A DNA stretch of 64,000 nt from Amorphophallus konjac (GCA_022559845.1 CM040118.1:447948053-448012052); one strand, 5' to 3'; shown: positions 37,005 through 50,487, numbered from the stretch's first letter. Notes: a model not told the origin generated them from the sequence alone. Program-made: numbers and translations.

Positions 37005-39611
37005 TGTCACGCCCTGAGCGCGGAAGGAACCCGGAGATACATGACGAGTTTATATCAATCATGTCAATCAGAGCATAAGTGTATTCGACACACATAGACA
37101 GAGCGCGCACAAGTAATGATAACCAAGTCCTTTATTAACCATAAATCTTCAAATATTTCTATTACAACTCTTAACGAAAGTACTAAGACTCAATAAAATA
37201 ACAGTACAATGGATGACTCAAGAAAAATAGAAAAGACAGGACTAGATAACGCTTGACGGTTGGAATGGCTCTAAACTCTTCACTCTTTTCCATCCCCATC
37301 CAAATGAGTCCTGTCATCGGAATTACCTGAAAAAATAGGGGAAAATACTAGGTGAGCGAACGCTCAGTAGGAATTATATCTCAAGTGCTAGCTTGCTTTA
37401 AGTAAAGTACATGTTGCATGTATGCGAGTATAGCTATGCATGTTCGCATGAAACGACATTAGAGAGAATGTATAGCAGGAGATAAATGAGTGAACTAGCA
37501 AGATATCCAAGATTTTCATGTAATCATATCAAGATGGGAAAGCGAGTACATTTATCAAGTCATGTCAAGAATTGGCTATCATGTTTATCAAGCAACCAAG
37601 TAAATACCCTTTCTGGGCCGCGCATGTCCTATCACGTCAAGTCAAGAACAAGTACAAGAGTTTGTGGAGATGTCCATTCAAGCAAGTCATGCACTTAGGT
37701 GCAATGCCACACCGTGATCAATAATAGCTCCCATGGACACAAGTACTTTCGGGTGCTCCTCCCAAGACCAGATCGGGCCCTATATGCGCCAGCATTGAAT
37801 CATGTATTTCGACATTCACTTTAGTTATAGCCATATAGAATTTCAAAGGAACAAGCTTTGTAGGAATGCAAGGGTAGATCTTATGAATAGAATCACAAGG
37901 ACGTACTACAATAATAACGGTATAATCCCGATCAACGTTGAAAACTAGGTGGGATCGGCTCCCAAATTGGGTGCCAGGACATTAAGAATAAGCATCCATA
38001 CGTACATGGGTGCTAGTTCCTTGAACATGATAAGGTAGAAAGAATTTGTACCTCCATAAAGATACATATTCCAAGATAGATGGCAATGGCATGGTTTCCC
38101 CATTCCATTAGTTCAAGAATCATTCTCACGACGGCTATACCATGAGGGCTGGTTTACCATGTTTCTTTAGAGTGACATGGCAATTAAAAATGTCATAGGT
38201 TTTAGATATACAACCTGCTCAATCGGTCTTGAGGGAATCCAAGGCTACGAGGAGTCTTATGGAGGTCCTAATGACTAACTTACCAGTCCGAAGGAAAGGA
38301 ATGTCCAACAGAGGGCTCGTATGTCACCAAGAGTTAAGGGGTATTCGACAAAACATCGTGAAACATGGGACTATACTCACGGAATGGAATATAATACCTA
38401 TAAACATAACCCACTGTCAAGGGTTATAGAAACCACGAAAATCAGAAAACAGGAAATTGGCGACTGAGATCAAGTCTTCATTTTATGAATTAGCGCCCTG
38501 GGAACGGTCGCTAGTTTAATATATAACGACTATTCGTTCAGTCGTTATATCCTTGTTGCATATATATTAAAATCTGTAAAAATGCTCAAATTTCAAACAT
38601 TATGTAAATGACGGCTTAGAATGAGTCTTCAATTTATTAAATAGTGCCTCAGTCAGGGGCGTCATATCTCAAATTAGTGGCAGAGTGCATGTCGTTATTT
38701 CAATATCTATGTAATTCGGTTATAAACATTTTAAGGTTCACAGATTATCACTAATTAGCGCCCGTGTGTGGGGGCGTTCATTAAATTGATGACCTGTAGA
38801 CGGTCGTTATTTCTTTGTCATATGATACGTACCGGGCAGGTACAATCATAGACACATAATTTTTGAAGTATGTCTAATCAAGAAACTAGAGACATGTACA
38901 AGCAGAGAAAAATGGCAGGAATCTAACAATATACTCATGCATTAAATTAGATGTCATGGTCCACATTTATTAAATTTTAAACATGTGTAATTATTAATTA
39001 ACCAACTAATCTGACGACTGTTTGCATGGTCGCTAAATCAAATAGCGCCCTAGATGGAGGCACATTCTACTAAAACTTCAAGAAACATAATAAACCATTC
39101 TGGAAACCAACCTATAGACTTATATGCATGCAGACAACTTATTAATCACAGGGTTTTGCTTAGGACTTGAGAACACCTACCTTGTGGTTGATTTGGATGA
39201 TGGAAACGTGAAGAGTATACGAAGAAAATAACCACAAACGATACTCTGTTTGCAATAGAGTAACCGGGTAGAAGGAAGAAGATGATAGCAGCTTGTTCTT
39301 CTAGCTTCAGTAGTCGAAAGCAACCAGCAGCAGTAGCTATGCAATTGATGGTGAAGCAGCAGAGGGTGAAGCACGGAAAGAAGCCTTCTTCTTCACGTGA
39401 TAACGAGAGCAGCAGCTACTTGGTCAGAAGAAGTAGCAGACTTCCTCTACGGCAACCACCATAGAAGAAGAATAGCAGCACGAGCCTCCTCCTCCAGGAA
39501 GAAGCAGAGAAAGAGAATAGGATCTCTCTCCCACGTACAGCCAAAGAGAAAGGAGCAGCAGGACGTCTTTGTAGTATAGAGTCAACAGAGGTTTCGATGG
39601 AGGGGGTTTGA

Positions 39612-39620
39612 TATTTATAG
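39612..39620 (-). promoter_or_regulatory. G LTR TATA box
   Basis: Minus-strand CTATAAATA, conserved at 47307-47315 in the 5' LTR. One hairpin cluster lies upstream and one downstream of it. Confidence 0.55.
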
Positions 39621-39806
39621 GGAAGAGGTTCAATTGCATGTCAGAGTTTGATTGGGATCAAAGTTTCCATGGAAGAAATCCTATTGACACTTAAACTTCC
39701 CTACGTGTTAATCCTTCTAGATCAAGACCTTCCGGAACAGCCACTACTTCCTAGTTCGAACCAAACACTATAGTCAACTTACCAATTTTCCTACTGCAAG
39801 GAAATA

Positions 39807-39925
39807 GCGCCTAGGATAGGGGCGCCCTTTAGGTAAATAGCGCCCATGATAAAGGCGTCATTCATGTAATTGGCACCTTCGTGAAGGGTCTTCAATTTAT
39901 GAAATAGCGTCTTAAGAGAGGGCGC
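39807..39925 (-). repeat. G LTR hairpin cluster GCGCC-N9-GGCGC
   Basis: Units at 39807-39825 (GCGCCTAGGATAGGGGCGC), 39840-39858 and two more up to 39925. Each spans 19 bp with variable loops. Matching units are in the 5' LTR from about 47500. Confidence 0.75.
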
Positions 39926-40077
39926 TATTTAATTTTGGCCCATTTGTTTATTTGTTTTAAGTGTAAGGCCCATTTGGTGTATATAAACGGTTTTTAAATA
40001 TATATATATATATATAGGGGTTGGCCTTGATCATTAGTTTTAAATTTTCAATCATTCAATTTGCCAGGGTTGCTACA

Positions 40078-40093
40078 CCCTCCCCCACTTAAA
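40078..40093 (-). other. G polypurine tract
   Basis: Minus-strand AAGTGGGGGAGGG abuts the 3' LTR. Confidence 0.85.
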
Positions 40094-40109
40094 AAATTTG
40101 GTCCCCAAA

Positions 40110-40620
40110 TTCAATCGTATATAGATGTGGAGGGTACAAAGTACATACGGTTCATAAATAAGTCGGAAAACCTTTTCTTCATGGATTCCTCGGTTTCCCA
40201 TGTGGCTTCTTATTCTGAGCTTTTGTTCCACTGAACCTTGACCATAGGAATTGTCTTGTTCCTTAATGCACGTTCCTCTCGATCAAGGATCTTCATGGGC
40301 TTTTGCTCATATGTGAGATCTTTTTGAATCACCAGGTCTCCATGATTGATAATATGTGACGGATCATGCACATACTTCTTCAACATGGATATGTGGAATA
40401 CGTTATGAACTTCGAACAATTGAGGAGGCAAAGCGACGCGGTAAGCAACCTTGCCAATTCTTTCTAGTACCTCAAAAGGTCCGATAAATCTTGGTGTAAG
40501 CTTGCCCTTAACACCAAATCTCCTAATTCCTCGTCCATGTGATATCTTGAGAAATACGTGATCTCCGACTTGGAATTCGAGATCTCTTCTTCTTGTGTCA
40601 GCATAAGCCTTCTGTCTAGA
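40110..40620 (-). pseudogene. pol: G integrase C-terminus and chromodomain-like end
   Basis: Minus-strand frame after the TAG at 40621-40623: DLEFQVGDHVFLKIS, FGVKGKLTPRFIGPFEVLER, NVFHISMLKKYV, then PMKILDREERALRNKTIPMV and, past a TAA near 40215, EATWETEE. This is the chromodomain-type tail of Tekay/Del chromoviruses, thought to direct integration to heterochromatin. Two stops make it non-functional. Confidence 0.85.
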
Positions 40621-41589
40621 CTAAGCTACTTGAAGTCTCTCTCTAATCATCTGAATCTTTTCGGTGGTATCCCTTACCATATCTGGGCCTAATAGTTGTT
40701 TCTCACCAACTTCATCCCAGCACAAGGGTGATCGGCAACTCCTTCCATACAAGGCTTCGAAAGGTGCCATTTGTATGCTTACCTGGTAACTATTGTTGTA
40801 TGCAAACTCAACCAAAGGCAAGTGATCATGCCAGCTTCCACCAAAATCGATGATACAAGCTCTGAGCATATCTTCTACCACCTGATTCGTTCTCTCGGTC
40901 TGACCATCTGTTTGAGGATGAAAAGTAGTACTAAAGTTGAGTCTTGTCCCCAATGATTGTTGTAGACCCTTCCAAAAATGAGAAGTAAATCGAGGGTCTC
41001 GGTCAGACACGATTGATATAGGAATGCCATGTAGTCTGACTATCTCCTTCATGTATAGTGCAGTAAGAATGTCAATTGACCATCGGCTCTTGATTGGCAA
41101 GAAATGTGCCGACTTGGTCAATCGATCTATTATGACCCATATTCCATCATGTCCTCCCTTAGATTTAGATAATCCCATTATAAAGTCCATACCGATATCC
41201 TCCCACTTCCACTTGGGGATATCAAGAGGATGTAGCTTACCGGCAGACTTTTGGTGTTCCGCCTTGACTTGTTGGCATGTGAGACAGCGAGACACGAAGT
41301 CCGCTACTTCTCTTTTCATGTTGGGCCACCAGAAGGCCCTTTTCAAATCTTGGTACATTTTGGTAGATCCTAGATGAATGGTGTACCTTGATCTGTGAGC
41401 TTCATCTAAGATCTTCTTCTTTAGCTCAGGACAATCTGGTATGCAAGTTCTATCTCTGAACAACAACCTTCCATCTGAGGCTATCTTGAAATCATGTTGT
41501 TCTTCTATTTTGCTCTTGATCTCCACTAATACGGGGTCATTACCTTGAAGTCCTTGTATTTTAGAGAGTAGATCTGGCTGTATGCTCAT
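40621..41589 (-). pseudogene. pol: G integrase core
   Basis: Open 322-codon stretch. The zinc-binding part includes CLTCQQVKAEH; catalytic residues lie in GMDFIMGL, VSDRDPRFTSHFW and QTDGQTERTNQ (D, D, E), then FAYNNSYQ and EALYGR. It joins element DNA to target DNA. It ends at a TAG where related proteins have glutamine. Domain intact, but fused frame lost. Confidence 0.92.
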
Positions 41590-42068
41590 ATGTGATAGTG
41601 TAACACACTTGCTTTTCTTGTCTATGCTTATATTAAGCCTAGAAAACTATTCTAGTAACTTCCATTCCTGAATCATGCAATTGGCTAATAGTGCTCTCAG
41701 CTTTCGACTGAGGGCATCAGCTACAGGATTACCCTTTCCAAGATGATATTGTATTGTGAAGTCGAAGTCCTTGAGATATTCTAGCCAACGTCTCTGTCTC
41801 ATATTCAATTCTTTTGAGAGAAGAGATACTTGAGACTCTTGTGATCGGAGTATACAGTGAACTGTACTCCGTATAGGTAATGTCTCCAGATTTTCAATGC
41901 AAATACTACCGTAGCCAACTCCAAGTCATGAACTGGGTAGTTCTCTTCATGCTTCTTCAATTGGCGGGAAGAGTAAGCTATAACTCTCCCTTGTTGCATT
42001 AAGACACATCCGAGGCCAATTCCAGATGCATCAGTGTATACCTCGAATTTCTCTCCTTCAACTAGCAA
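41590..42068 (-). pseudogene. pol: G RNase H
   Basis: [38 protein letters not shown] and [11 protein letters not shown] identify the Ty3 RNase H domain. A frameshift near 41805 is followed by MRQRRWLEYLKDFDF and NPVADALSRK in another frame. It removes the RNA strand during reverse transcription. Confidence 0.88.
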
Positions 42069-42087
42069 AGCTAAGAAGGGGCAGTAG

Positions 42088-42969
42088 TTAGGTGATCCTT
42101 GAGAGCTTGAAAGCTTCTTTCACATTCCTCGCTCCATTCATAGCGGATCTCTTGCGAGTTAGCCTAGTGAGTGGTACGGTGATCTTGAAGAAATCCTTGA
42201 TGAATCGTCGATAATAGCCCGCAAGACCTAAGAAACTACGGATCTCGCTAGCATTGGTCGGTCTTTCCCAATTCCTTACAGCTTCAACTTTTGATGGATC
42301 TACGGATAGTCCGTCCTTTGAAATCACATGACCTAGGAAAGATACTTCTTCTAGCCAGAATTCACATTTACTGAGCTTTGCATATAATTGATTTGTCCTC
42401 AATATCTGTAATGAAATCCTCAAATGCTCCTCATGCTCTTCCTTGGTCTTTGAATAAATCAATATGTCATCAATGAAAACCACCACGAACTGATCTATAT
42501 GAGGCCTGAATATACTATTCATCAACTGCATAAAAGCTACAGGGGCATTCGTTAGTCTGAAAGGCATAACAACAAATTCGTAGTGCCCATACCTACTTCT
42601 GAATGCTGTCTTATGAATGTCCTCATCTTTGATTCTTAATTGGTGATATCCTGACCTGAGATCAATCTTCGAGAAATACTTGGATCCAGATATTTGATCA
42701 AATAACTCATCGATTCTCGGTAGTGGATACTTGTTCTTGATAGTGAGATGATTTAACTGTCGATAGTCGATGCATAACATCATGGATCCATCCTTCTTCT
42801 TTACAAATAGCACGGGCACTCCCCACGGGGAAGTACTCGGCCTAATAAATCCCTTCATTAGAAGTTCCATCAATTGTTCCTTTAATTCCTTGAGTTCAGC
42901 AGGGGACATCCTATAAGGTGCCTTAGAAACTGGACCAGCACCAGGGACCAGGTCGATGGTGAAGGCCAC
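42088..42969 (-). pseudogene. pol: G reverse transcriptase
   Basis: 293 open codons. RT motifs in order: [53 protein letters not shown] (FGLTNAP in relatives, so G to R), the catalytic [11 protein letters not shown], and LGHVISKDG. The end goes out of frame near 42120, before RNase H. Confidence 0.93.
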
Positions 42970-43190
42970 TTCTCTTTGTGGGGGTAATCCAGAAAATCTT
43001 CTGGGAACACATCTGGAAACTCCCGAACTATCGAGATGTCTTCTATCTTAGACTCCTAAGTCTCCTTTATGGTGACAAAAGCTATGAAGGAAACACATCC
43101 TTTCTTTATAAGCTTGCTAGCTTGGAGAGTCGAAATAAGAGGTGACTTGCTACGACTCTGAGGGCTAGTGTAGACAAGTTCCGAAAATTT

Positions 43191-43513
43191 CTAAAAAGTT
43201 ACCTTGCCTTCACGGCAATCAACAACGGCCTCATGTGTAGATAGCCAATCGGCTCCTAAGATAACATCGTATCCCTTTAAGTCTAGACATATTAAATCTA
43301 CTGGCAGATTCATCCCTTTTCCATAACTGTACAATTGGAATAATGGTGTGAGATCTCGGATTCGTTTCCGAGTGGGGTTGCAATTACTAGATCTATCCAT
43401 TCTGGTTCCATAGGTAATGGATCAGCGAACTTCTTTGAAACAAAAGAGTGCGATGCACCGGTATCAAACAAGACATGAGCATATTTGGAACAAATCTTGA
43501 GTGTACCTTCCAC
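43191..43513 (-). pseudogene. pol: G aspartic protease
   Basis: HVLFDTGASHSFVS holds the catalytic DTGA; DVILGADWLSTHEAVVDC is the second conserved block, in a different frame. A shift near 43320 separates them. The RT starts about 220 bp further downstream. Confidence 0.88.
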
Positions 43514-44502
43514 TAGTCCGTCTTCCTCATGTTCTGCCTCTGAAGAGCTTGCAGACGTGCATTCTTCTTGACCGGGCGCTTTTCTTCTCTGGCTTGGTCA
43601 TTAAGTAATGGACACTCGAGAATCTGATGTTCACGGCTCCCACAACGGAGGCAAGCTCCGAGTCTTCTCCAGCATTCTTCGGCCCTATGTCCGATCTTGT
43701 CACAGTGTTTACATACCTCCTTCGAAGGTGTGGTAGTAATGGAGAAAGGTTTGGTCTTCTTAAACTTTTGCTCCTCGGAGGAAATACTTCCATCATTGGC
43801 TCTCTTCTTATTGAAGGAGGGCTTGAAATTTCCAGGGCTTATAATAGGCTCTTTCTTGTTCTTCCCACGGATCTTGTCGGATAGCTCCGTGGCATCTTCC
43901 AATAATTGAGCTCTTCGAACCATATCCGAATAGACTTGGATGTCCATCAGTGCCAGTTGGGTGATATATTCTGGTCGAAGCCCATTGAGAAATCTTCTTG
44001 CTTTCATCTTCTCGATACTCACTAAATGTTTTGCGTACCTTGATAGCCTAGAGAATTGGGCCTCATATTCGGCCACTGACAGAGTTCTTTGTTTGAGTGA
44101 GGCAAATTCTACGGCTTTCTTCTCTTGCACTCGGTCGAAAAAATATTTGTCATTGAAGTACTCGGTGAACTCAGCCCATGTGATGGGTTCTTCACCTAGG
44201 GTGGCTTCTACGGACTCCCACCAGGAACAGGCGTCTCTTTCTAATTGAAATGTAGCTAGCAACACCTTCTCTTCGTCCGTGCATTGCATAACACGGAATA
44301 TCCTTTCCACCTCTCGGAGCCAATGCTCGGCATCATCGGGATCTGATGAGCCAATGAACCTTGGTGGGTTCATATATCTAAAACTACGGTGGAGATCACC
44401 AGCTCCACGGTTCACCGTTCCTTGTGCCACTTATTGTAGCGCCTGAGTCATGCCTTGAATAGTGCGTTGCATATTACGCCACTGAGCACGTTCGGCAGCC
44501 AT
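43513..44502 (-). pseudogene. gag: G Gag with two zinc knuckles
   Basis: The likely ATG is at 44502 (MAAERAQWRN); a TAA at 44431-44433 (likely CAA before) interrupts it, then the frame is open to 43513. The capsid core has FIGSSDPDDAEHWL, WWESVEATLG, and FNGLRPEY-like RFLNGLRPEY. Two knuckles follow: CKHCDKIGHRAEEC and CLRCGSREHQILEC. Length fits Tekay/Del Gag. Confidence 0.88.
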
Positions 44503-44660
44503 CGTCCTACAAGGATTTTAAATAACTAATTAATAAGAGATTGGACCAAGAGTTGGATTTCCCTAAGTTACCTTAACCCACGGTTCTACCCAAATCTCAC
44601 CGGGTGAAGGTTTAAAAACCTATCCTTGGACTTGGGTCTCCTAGGAATTGAATATCCTAG

Positions 44661-44673
44661 GCTCTGATACCAT
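44661..44673 (-). other. G primer-binding site
   Basis: Minus-strand ATGGTATCAGAGC, six bases from the LTR, complementary to initiator-Met tRNA. Confidence 0.9.
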
Positions 44674-44679
44674 AAAAAC

Positions 44680-47600
44680 TGTCACGTCCCGAGCGCGGAA
44701 GGAACCCGGAGATGCGTGACGAGTTTATATCAATCATGTCAATCAGAGCATAAGTGTATTAGACACACATAGACAGAGCGGGCACAAGTAATGATAACCA
44801 AGTTCTTTATTAACCATAACTATTCAAATATTTCTATTACAACTCTTAACGAAAGTACTAAGACTCAATAAAATAAAAGTACAATGGATGACTCAAGAAA
44901 AATAGAAAAGACAGGACTAGATAATGCTTGACGGTTGGAATGGCTCTAAACTCTTCACTCTTGTCCATCCCCATCCGAATGAGTCTCGTCATCGGAATTA
45001 CCTGAAAAAATAGGGGAAAACACTAGGTGAGCGAACGCTCAGTAGGAATTATATCTCAAGTGCTAGCTTGCTTTAAGTAAATTACATGTTGCATGTATGT
45101 GAGTATAACTATGCATGTTCGCATGAAACGACATTAGAGAGAATGTATAGCAAGAGATAAATGAGTGAACTAGCAAGATATCCAAGATTTTCATGTAATC
45201 ATATCAAGATGGGCAAGCGGGTACATTTATCAAGTCATGTCAAGAATTGGCTATCAAGTTTATCAAGCAAGCAAGTAAATACCCTTTCGGGCCGCGCATG
45301 TCCTATCACATCAAGTCAAGAACAAGTACAAGAGTTTGTGGAAATGTCCATTCAAGCAAGTCATGCACTTCGGTGCAATGTCACACCGTGATCAATAATA
45401 GCTCCCATGGGCACAAGTACTTTCGGGTGCTCCTCCCAGGACCAGATCGGGCCCTATATGCGCCAGCATTGAATCATGTATTTCGACATCCACTTTAGTT
45501 ATAGCCATATAGAATTTCAAAGGAACAAGCTTTGTAGGAATGCAAGGGTAGATCTTATGAATAGAATCACAAGGATGACTGTTGTGTAAGGACGTACCAC
45601 GATAGTAACGATATAATCCCGATCAACGTTGAAAACTAGGTGGAATCGGCTCCCAATTGGGTGCCATGACATTAAGAATAAGCATCCATACGTACATGGG
45701 TGCTAGTTCTTGAACATGATAAGGTAGAAAGAATTTGTACCTCCATAAAGATACATATTCCAAGATAGATGCAATGGCATGGTTTCCCCATTCCATTAGG
45801 TTCAAGAATCATTCTCATGACGGCTAGGTAGCATACCATGAGGGTTGGTTTACCATGTTTCTTTAGAGTGACATGGCAATCAAAAATGTCATAGGTTTTA
45901 GTGGTACAACCTGCTCAATCGGCCTTGAGGGAATCCAAGGCTACGAGGAGTCTTACGGAGGTCCTAATGACTAACTTACCAGTCCGAAGGAACAGAATGT
46001 CCAACGGAGGGCTCGTATGTCACCAAGAGTTAAGGGGTATTCGACAAAATATCGTGAAACGTGGGACTATACTCACGGAATGGAATATAGTGCCTATAAA
46101 CATAACCCACTGTCAAGGGTTACAGAAACCACGAAAATCAGAAAACAGGAAATTGGCGACTGAGATCAAGTCTTCATTTTATGAATTACCGCCCTGGGAA
46201 GGGTCGCTAGTTTAATATATAACGACTATTCGTTCAGTCGTTATATCCTTGTTCCATATATATTAAAATCTGTAAAAATGCTCAAATTTCAAACATTATG
46301 TAAATGACGACTTAGATTGAGTCTTCAATTTATTAAATAGCGCCCTAGTCAGGGGCGTCATATCTCAAATTAGTGGCAGGGTGCATGTCGTTATTTCAAT
46401 ATCTATGTAATTCGATTATAAACATTTTAAGGTTCACAGATTATCACTAATTAGCGCCCGTGTGTGGGGGCGTTCATTAAATTGATGACCTGTAGACGGT
46501 CGTTATTTCTTTGTCATATGATACGCACCGGGCAGGTACAATCATAGACACATGATTTTTGAAGTATGTCCAATCAAGAAACAAGAGACATGTACAGGCA
46601 GAGAAAAATAGCAGGAATCTAACAATATACTCATGCATTAAATTAGATGTCATGGTCCACAGTTATTAAATTTTGAACATGTGTAATTATTAATTAACCA
46701 ACTAATCTGACGACTGTTTGCACGGTCACTAAATCAAATAGCGCCCTAGATGGAGGCGCGTTCTACTAAAACTTCCAGAAACATAATAAAACATTCTGGA
46801 AACCAACCTATAGACCTATATGCATGCAGACAACTTATTAATCACAGGGTTTTGCTTAGGACTTGAAACACCTACCTTGTGGTTGATTTGGATGATGGAA
46901 ACGTGAAGAGTATATGAAGAAAATAACCACAAACGATACTCTGTTTGCAACAGAGTAACCGGGTAGAAGGAAGAAGATGATAGCAGCTTGTTCTTCTAGC
47001 TTCAACAGCCGAAAGCAACCAGCAGCAGCAGCTATGCAATTTACGGTGAAGTAGCAGAGGGTGAAGCACGGAAAGAAGCCTTCTTCTTCACGTGATAACG
47101 AGAGCAGTAGCTACTTGGTCAGAAGAAGTAGCAGACTTCCTCTACGGCAACCACCATAGAAGAAGAATAGCAACACGAGCCTCCTCCTCCAGGAAGAAGC
47201 AGAGAAAGAGAATTGGATCTCTCTCCCACGTACAGCCAAAGAGAAAGGAGCAGCAGGACGTCTTTGTAGTATAGAATCAACAGAGGTTTCGATGGAGGGG
47301 GTTTGATATTTATAGGGAAGAGGTTCGATTATAGGTCAGAGTTTGATTGGGATCAAAGTTTCCATGGAAGAAATCCTATTGACACTTAAACTTCCCTACG
47401 TGTTAATCCTTCCAGATCAAGACCTTCCGGAACAGCCACTACTTCCCAGTTCGAACCAAACACTACAGTCAACTTACCAATTTTCCTACTGTAAGGAAAT
47501 AGCGCCTAGGATAGGGGCGCCCTTTAGGTAAATAGCGCCCATGATAAAGGCGTCATTCATGTAATTGGTGCCTTCGTGAAGGGTCTTCAATTTATGAAAT

Positions 47601-47699
47601 AGCACCTTAAGAGAGGGCGCTATTTAATTTTGGCCCATATGTTTATTTGTTTTAAGTGTAAGGCCCATTTGGGGTATATAAATGGTTTTTAAACATATA

Positions 47700-47740
<41 letters not shown>

Positions 47741-47800
47741 GGGTTGGCTTTGATCATTAGTTTTAAATTTTCAATCCTTCAATTTGCCAGGGTTGCTATA
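44680..47800 (-). repeat. G 5' LTR
   Basis: 3,121 bp, TGTCACGTCCC to GCTATA (terminal CA mutated to TA). An AT microsatellite at about 47694-47738 is longer than in the 3' LTR. Hairpins as in the 3' LTR. Confidence 0.92.
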
Positions 47801-47805
47801 GAAGC

Positions 47806-49945
47806 GCTCCCCTGAAGCCTCGCCTCACCTGAAACCACGGAAAGACGCAACGAATGAGCCTCATAACAAAGGCTCAGTAGGGATCACTCGGTCTCTGCCT
47901 CGCAAAATGTGAAACTGAACGAAAAGTAGTAAGGCTAACGCTAGCAAGACGTAGAGCGAAGCAACAAAAAAAATAAACAGAAAAGCTTGGCTACGCCAAG
48001 TACCGACCACATGGCACAAAAATCGAGACAACCTGACAAAACACCAAGAGTCGCTACCAGACAAGGACAGGAGTACCAACCACCAGAAGCAAGGCTAGAT
48101 GCATCCACTGACGACTTAGACCACATCTCAGGTGTCCCCCTCGACCCATGGTGGAATGGGGACACCGTACTAGTAACCACAGAACAAGAACTAGCTGGGG
48201 TCGCGCTCGTCAGCATAGGTCCAATCCCCCCCAACCTCGTGTGCACACACAGACCATGTGTCCTAGGTCTGGCCCTCTGACTGGTTTTCCCCTCAGCTGG
48301 ACTCTGGCTGCAAGACGTGGGGCCCAACGGAAACCAGTCTAAAAAAACCGTCTCTCGGGGTAGCCTCACCACCACTCCCTAGTGGGACCACTCACGTGTC
48401 GGAAGGCTACAACTAGTGGAGGGTCGCTGAAAGAGTAGACTCTCTAGCCAACGGAAAATAATGCCTAAATAGGACAAAGTACAAGGACCGCTCCTCGTAC
48501 CGACACTGACCCACAGTGGCATCAGTCGAATCCACACCACTCCTTGGGGTTCCCACGGCACCCACGTACGGCCCCCACATGATGCCCAGCATCAGTCAGA
48601 CCGCCGATCAGCACGGGGATCGAGGTCCACTCCCCCAAGGTTAGGATCGGCGAGAAAGGAACTCCGGTCAGGCCGAAGATAGGCGGCGGTCACCCTAGAC
48701 CGCTACTGGGCGAAAATGGTCTACTGCTAGACCGCCACAAGAAGAAACGGTCCTCTTCTGGACAGCAAGACCCATCAGGAAAGAAACGGTCGCCTACTGG
48801 GCCGCTTACAGGCGTAAACGGTCTCTTGGGGGACTGCTAGCCATGGGGCTGCGAAGGGGGAAACGGTCGTCTAACGACTGTTTGGGACAAGTAGCGGTCC
48901 TTTCTCGGACCGCAAGGCGGGAGCAAACGGTCCCCTCAAGACCGCTAAGCCCCAAAAACCTCCAACAGTCAGAAATCAACGGTCAAAACGCCTCGAAGGC
49001 CACGCTGGCCCACAGAGAAAGCGGTCGTCTGATAGGCCGCCACTTGGCCTTAGCGGTCTATCGGGTGACCGCTAGGCCCAATCGACATTTGGCGCCAAAA
49101 AATGATCTTCCTGGGGCCACTTCTTGCAAGAAACGGTCCCTGGAAGGACCGCTTACCACCCAGAAAATTGAGAACGGCAGCGAAAATTGCCATTCCATGC
49201 CCCGATCACCCCCGAGTGATGGGGAAACCCTTCCCTATGCCCTAGAGCATTAAATGATGCCCACAAACCATGAAATAACGGATTAAAATGCTAGATCCGG
49301 CACTCAAACCCCAAATCATGATTTTCCCTTCCCAGCTCAAAATAGCCCACTCTCGACCTCGCCTCGGTCTAGAAGTCGCGGGGAAGGTAAATGCCGAGCT
49401 AAGGATCCGTCACCCTACCTCGGGGTCGCCCGGAACGCGGCGGATCACCGCTGATCTTCAAAGCACCACTTGAAACCTCGCGAGCTCCCACAATCTCACT
49501 GGGCACCTGCACGCCGCCATGATCGCCACGCCACCGCTGTCGTCACCGTACTATCGTCTCACCGCCGTCTGCACCAGAGAGGAGCATGCCAGAGTCGTCA
49601 CCAGAAGAGGGGGGGGGGCGATCACGGTCGCGTGCGCACGGGAGAGAAGGGAGGAGGAAGAAGAAGAATAAGAAAAAGAAAAGAAAATGGGGTTATATAG
49701 AAAATCTGGATTATCCAAAAAATATGAAAAATAGGAAAATATATCTCTGTGATCCTCAGAACATGCCGGTCGCACTGGTACTGTCTTGGAGTAGAGAACG
49801 CAACGGTTTACCCGATACAGAGTTCCGTAGGTCCTGTCAGGGAAAAACACGTGTAAACCACAAAACGCTTTCCGGGACCCCCAAACGTGATCCGAAACCC
49901 ACGGATCAAGATCTAAAAAGTGTCTGAAAAACTCGGGGCATTACA
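47806..49945 (-). repeat. F 3' LTR, inner segment
   Basis: Continues the F LTR after G and matches 55130-57283. It carries the CGGTC-N9-GACCG array (about 48690-49160) and a minus-strand TATA box TATATAA (49693-49699). It ends CATTACA next to the purine tract. Confidence 0.9.
48690..49165 (-). repeat. F LTR array of 19-bp CGGTC-N9-GACCG inverted repeats
   Basis: About ten units, for example CGGTCGCCTACTGGGCCGC (48787-48805) and CGGTCCCTGGAAGGACCGC (from 49134). Nine of the ten I measured are 19 bp long; one is 18. Loop sequences differ. The 5' LTR carries the same array (about 56040-56475). It lies downstream of the TATA box, so it would be transcribed. Confidence 0.8.
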
Positions 49946-49946
49946 G

Positions 49947-49957
49947 CCCTCCCCCCT
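49947..49957 (-). other. F polypurine tract
   Basis: Minus-strand AGGGGGGAGGG, one base from the 3' LTR. Confidence 0.85.
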
Positions 49958-49966
49958 AAACAAATT

Positions 49967-50418
49967 TCATCCTCGAAATTCTAAATAAAGCACGGGGGGA
50001 AAAGGAGAGGAAAACTCACTCGAATAGTAAGGAAACTGCTGACGCATCTTGTCCTCCCACTCCCAAGACGCCTCGCCGCCAGAGTGCCACTGCCACACCA
50101 CCTTAACCAGGGGAATAAACTTGTTCCGCAGGTGCTGCTCTCTCCGATCCTCAACATGGATGGAAACTCCGGAAGAGACAGATCGGGAGTCACCTCGGGC
50201 CAAACGGAATCCTCCAAAACATGAGAATCATCTGGCATATATTTCCTCAACATCGAGACATTGAACACATCATGGACCGCCGCTAACTCCGGGGGTAGCT
50301 GCAATCGATAAATAACCTCGCCAATGCGCTCAATAATGGGAAAAGGGCCAACATAGCAAGGACTCAACTTCCCACACCGCCCAAAGCACATTACTCCCTT
50401 CATAGGAGAAACCCTCAA
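49967..50418 (-). pseudogene. pol: F integrase C-terminus and chromodomain-like end
   Basis: MKGVMCFGRCGKLSPCYVGP and NVSMLRKYMPDD in one frame, then LRNKFIPLVKVVW and EASWEWEDKMRQQFP in another. This is the same chromodomain-type tail as in G, frameshifted near 50200. Confidence 0.82.
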
Positions 50419-50487
50419 AAATACACGGTCACCGACCGCGAAACTGAGGGGATGCCTTCTTCGATCGGCATAGCTCTTCTGCTGACT

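Larger units (their letters stand above)
37005..40077 (-). repeat. G 3' LTR
   Basis: 3,073 bp. It carries GCGCC-N9-GGCGC-like hairpins (about 38490-39060 and 39807-39925), a minus-strand TATA box CTATAAATA at 39612-39620 and an AT microsatellite at 39998-40016. Homologous to 44680-47800. Confidence 0.92.
37005..47800 (-). mobile_element. G: Tekay/Del-like chromodomain Ty3/gypsy element inserted in the F LTR
   Basis: LTRs at 37005-40077 and 44680-47800 (TGTCACG...GCTACA), target duplication GAAGC, purine tract next to the left LTR, initiator-Met PBS next to the right LTR. Gene order on minus is gag, protease, RT, RNase H, integrase, chromodomain. It is the best preserved full-coding element here, but premature stops and frameshifts prevent a functional product. 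Confidence 0.95.

Noticed and set aside
47987..48375. Frames on both strands inside the F LTR, such as 48375-47941 minus
   Set aside because: They lie wholly within LTR sequence; the homologous LTR at 55268-55888 shows similar frames simply because it is the same repeat.
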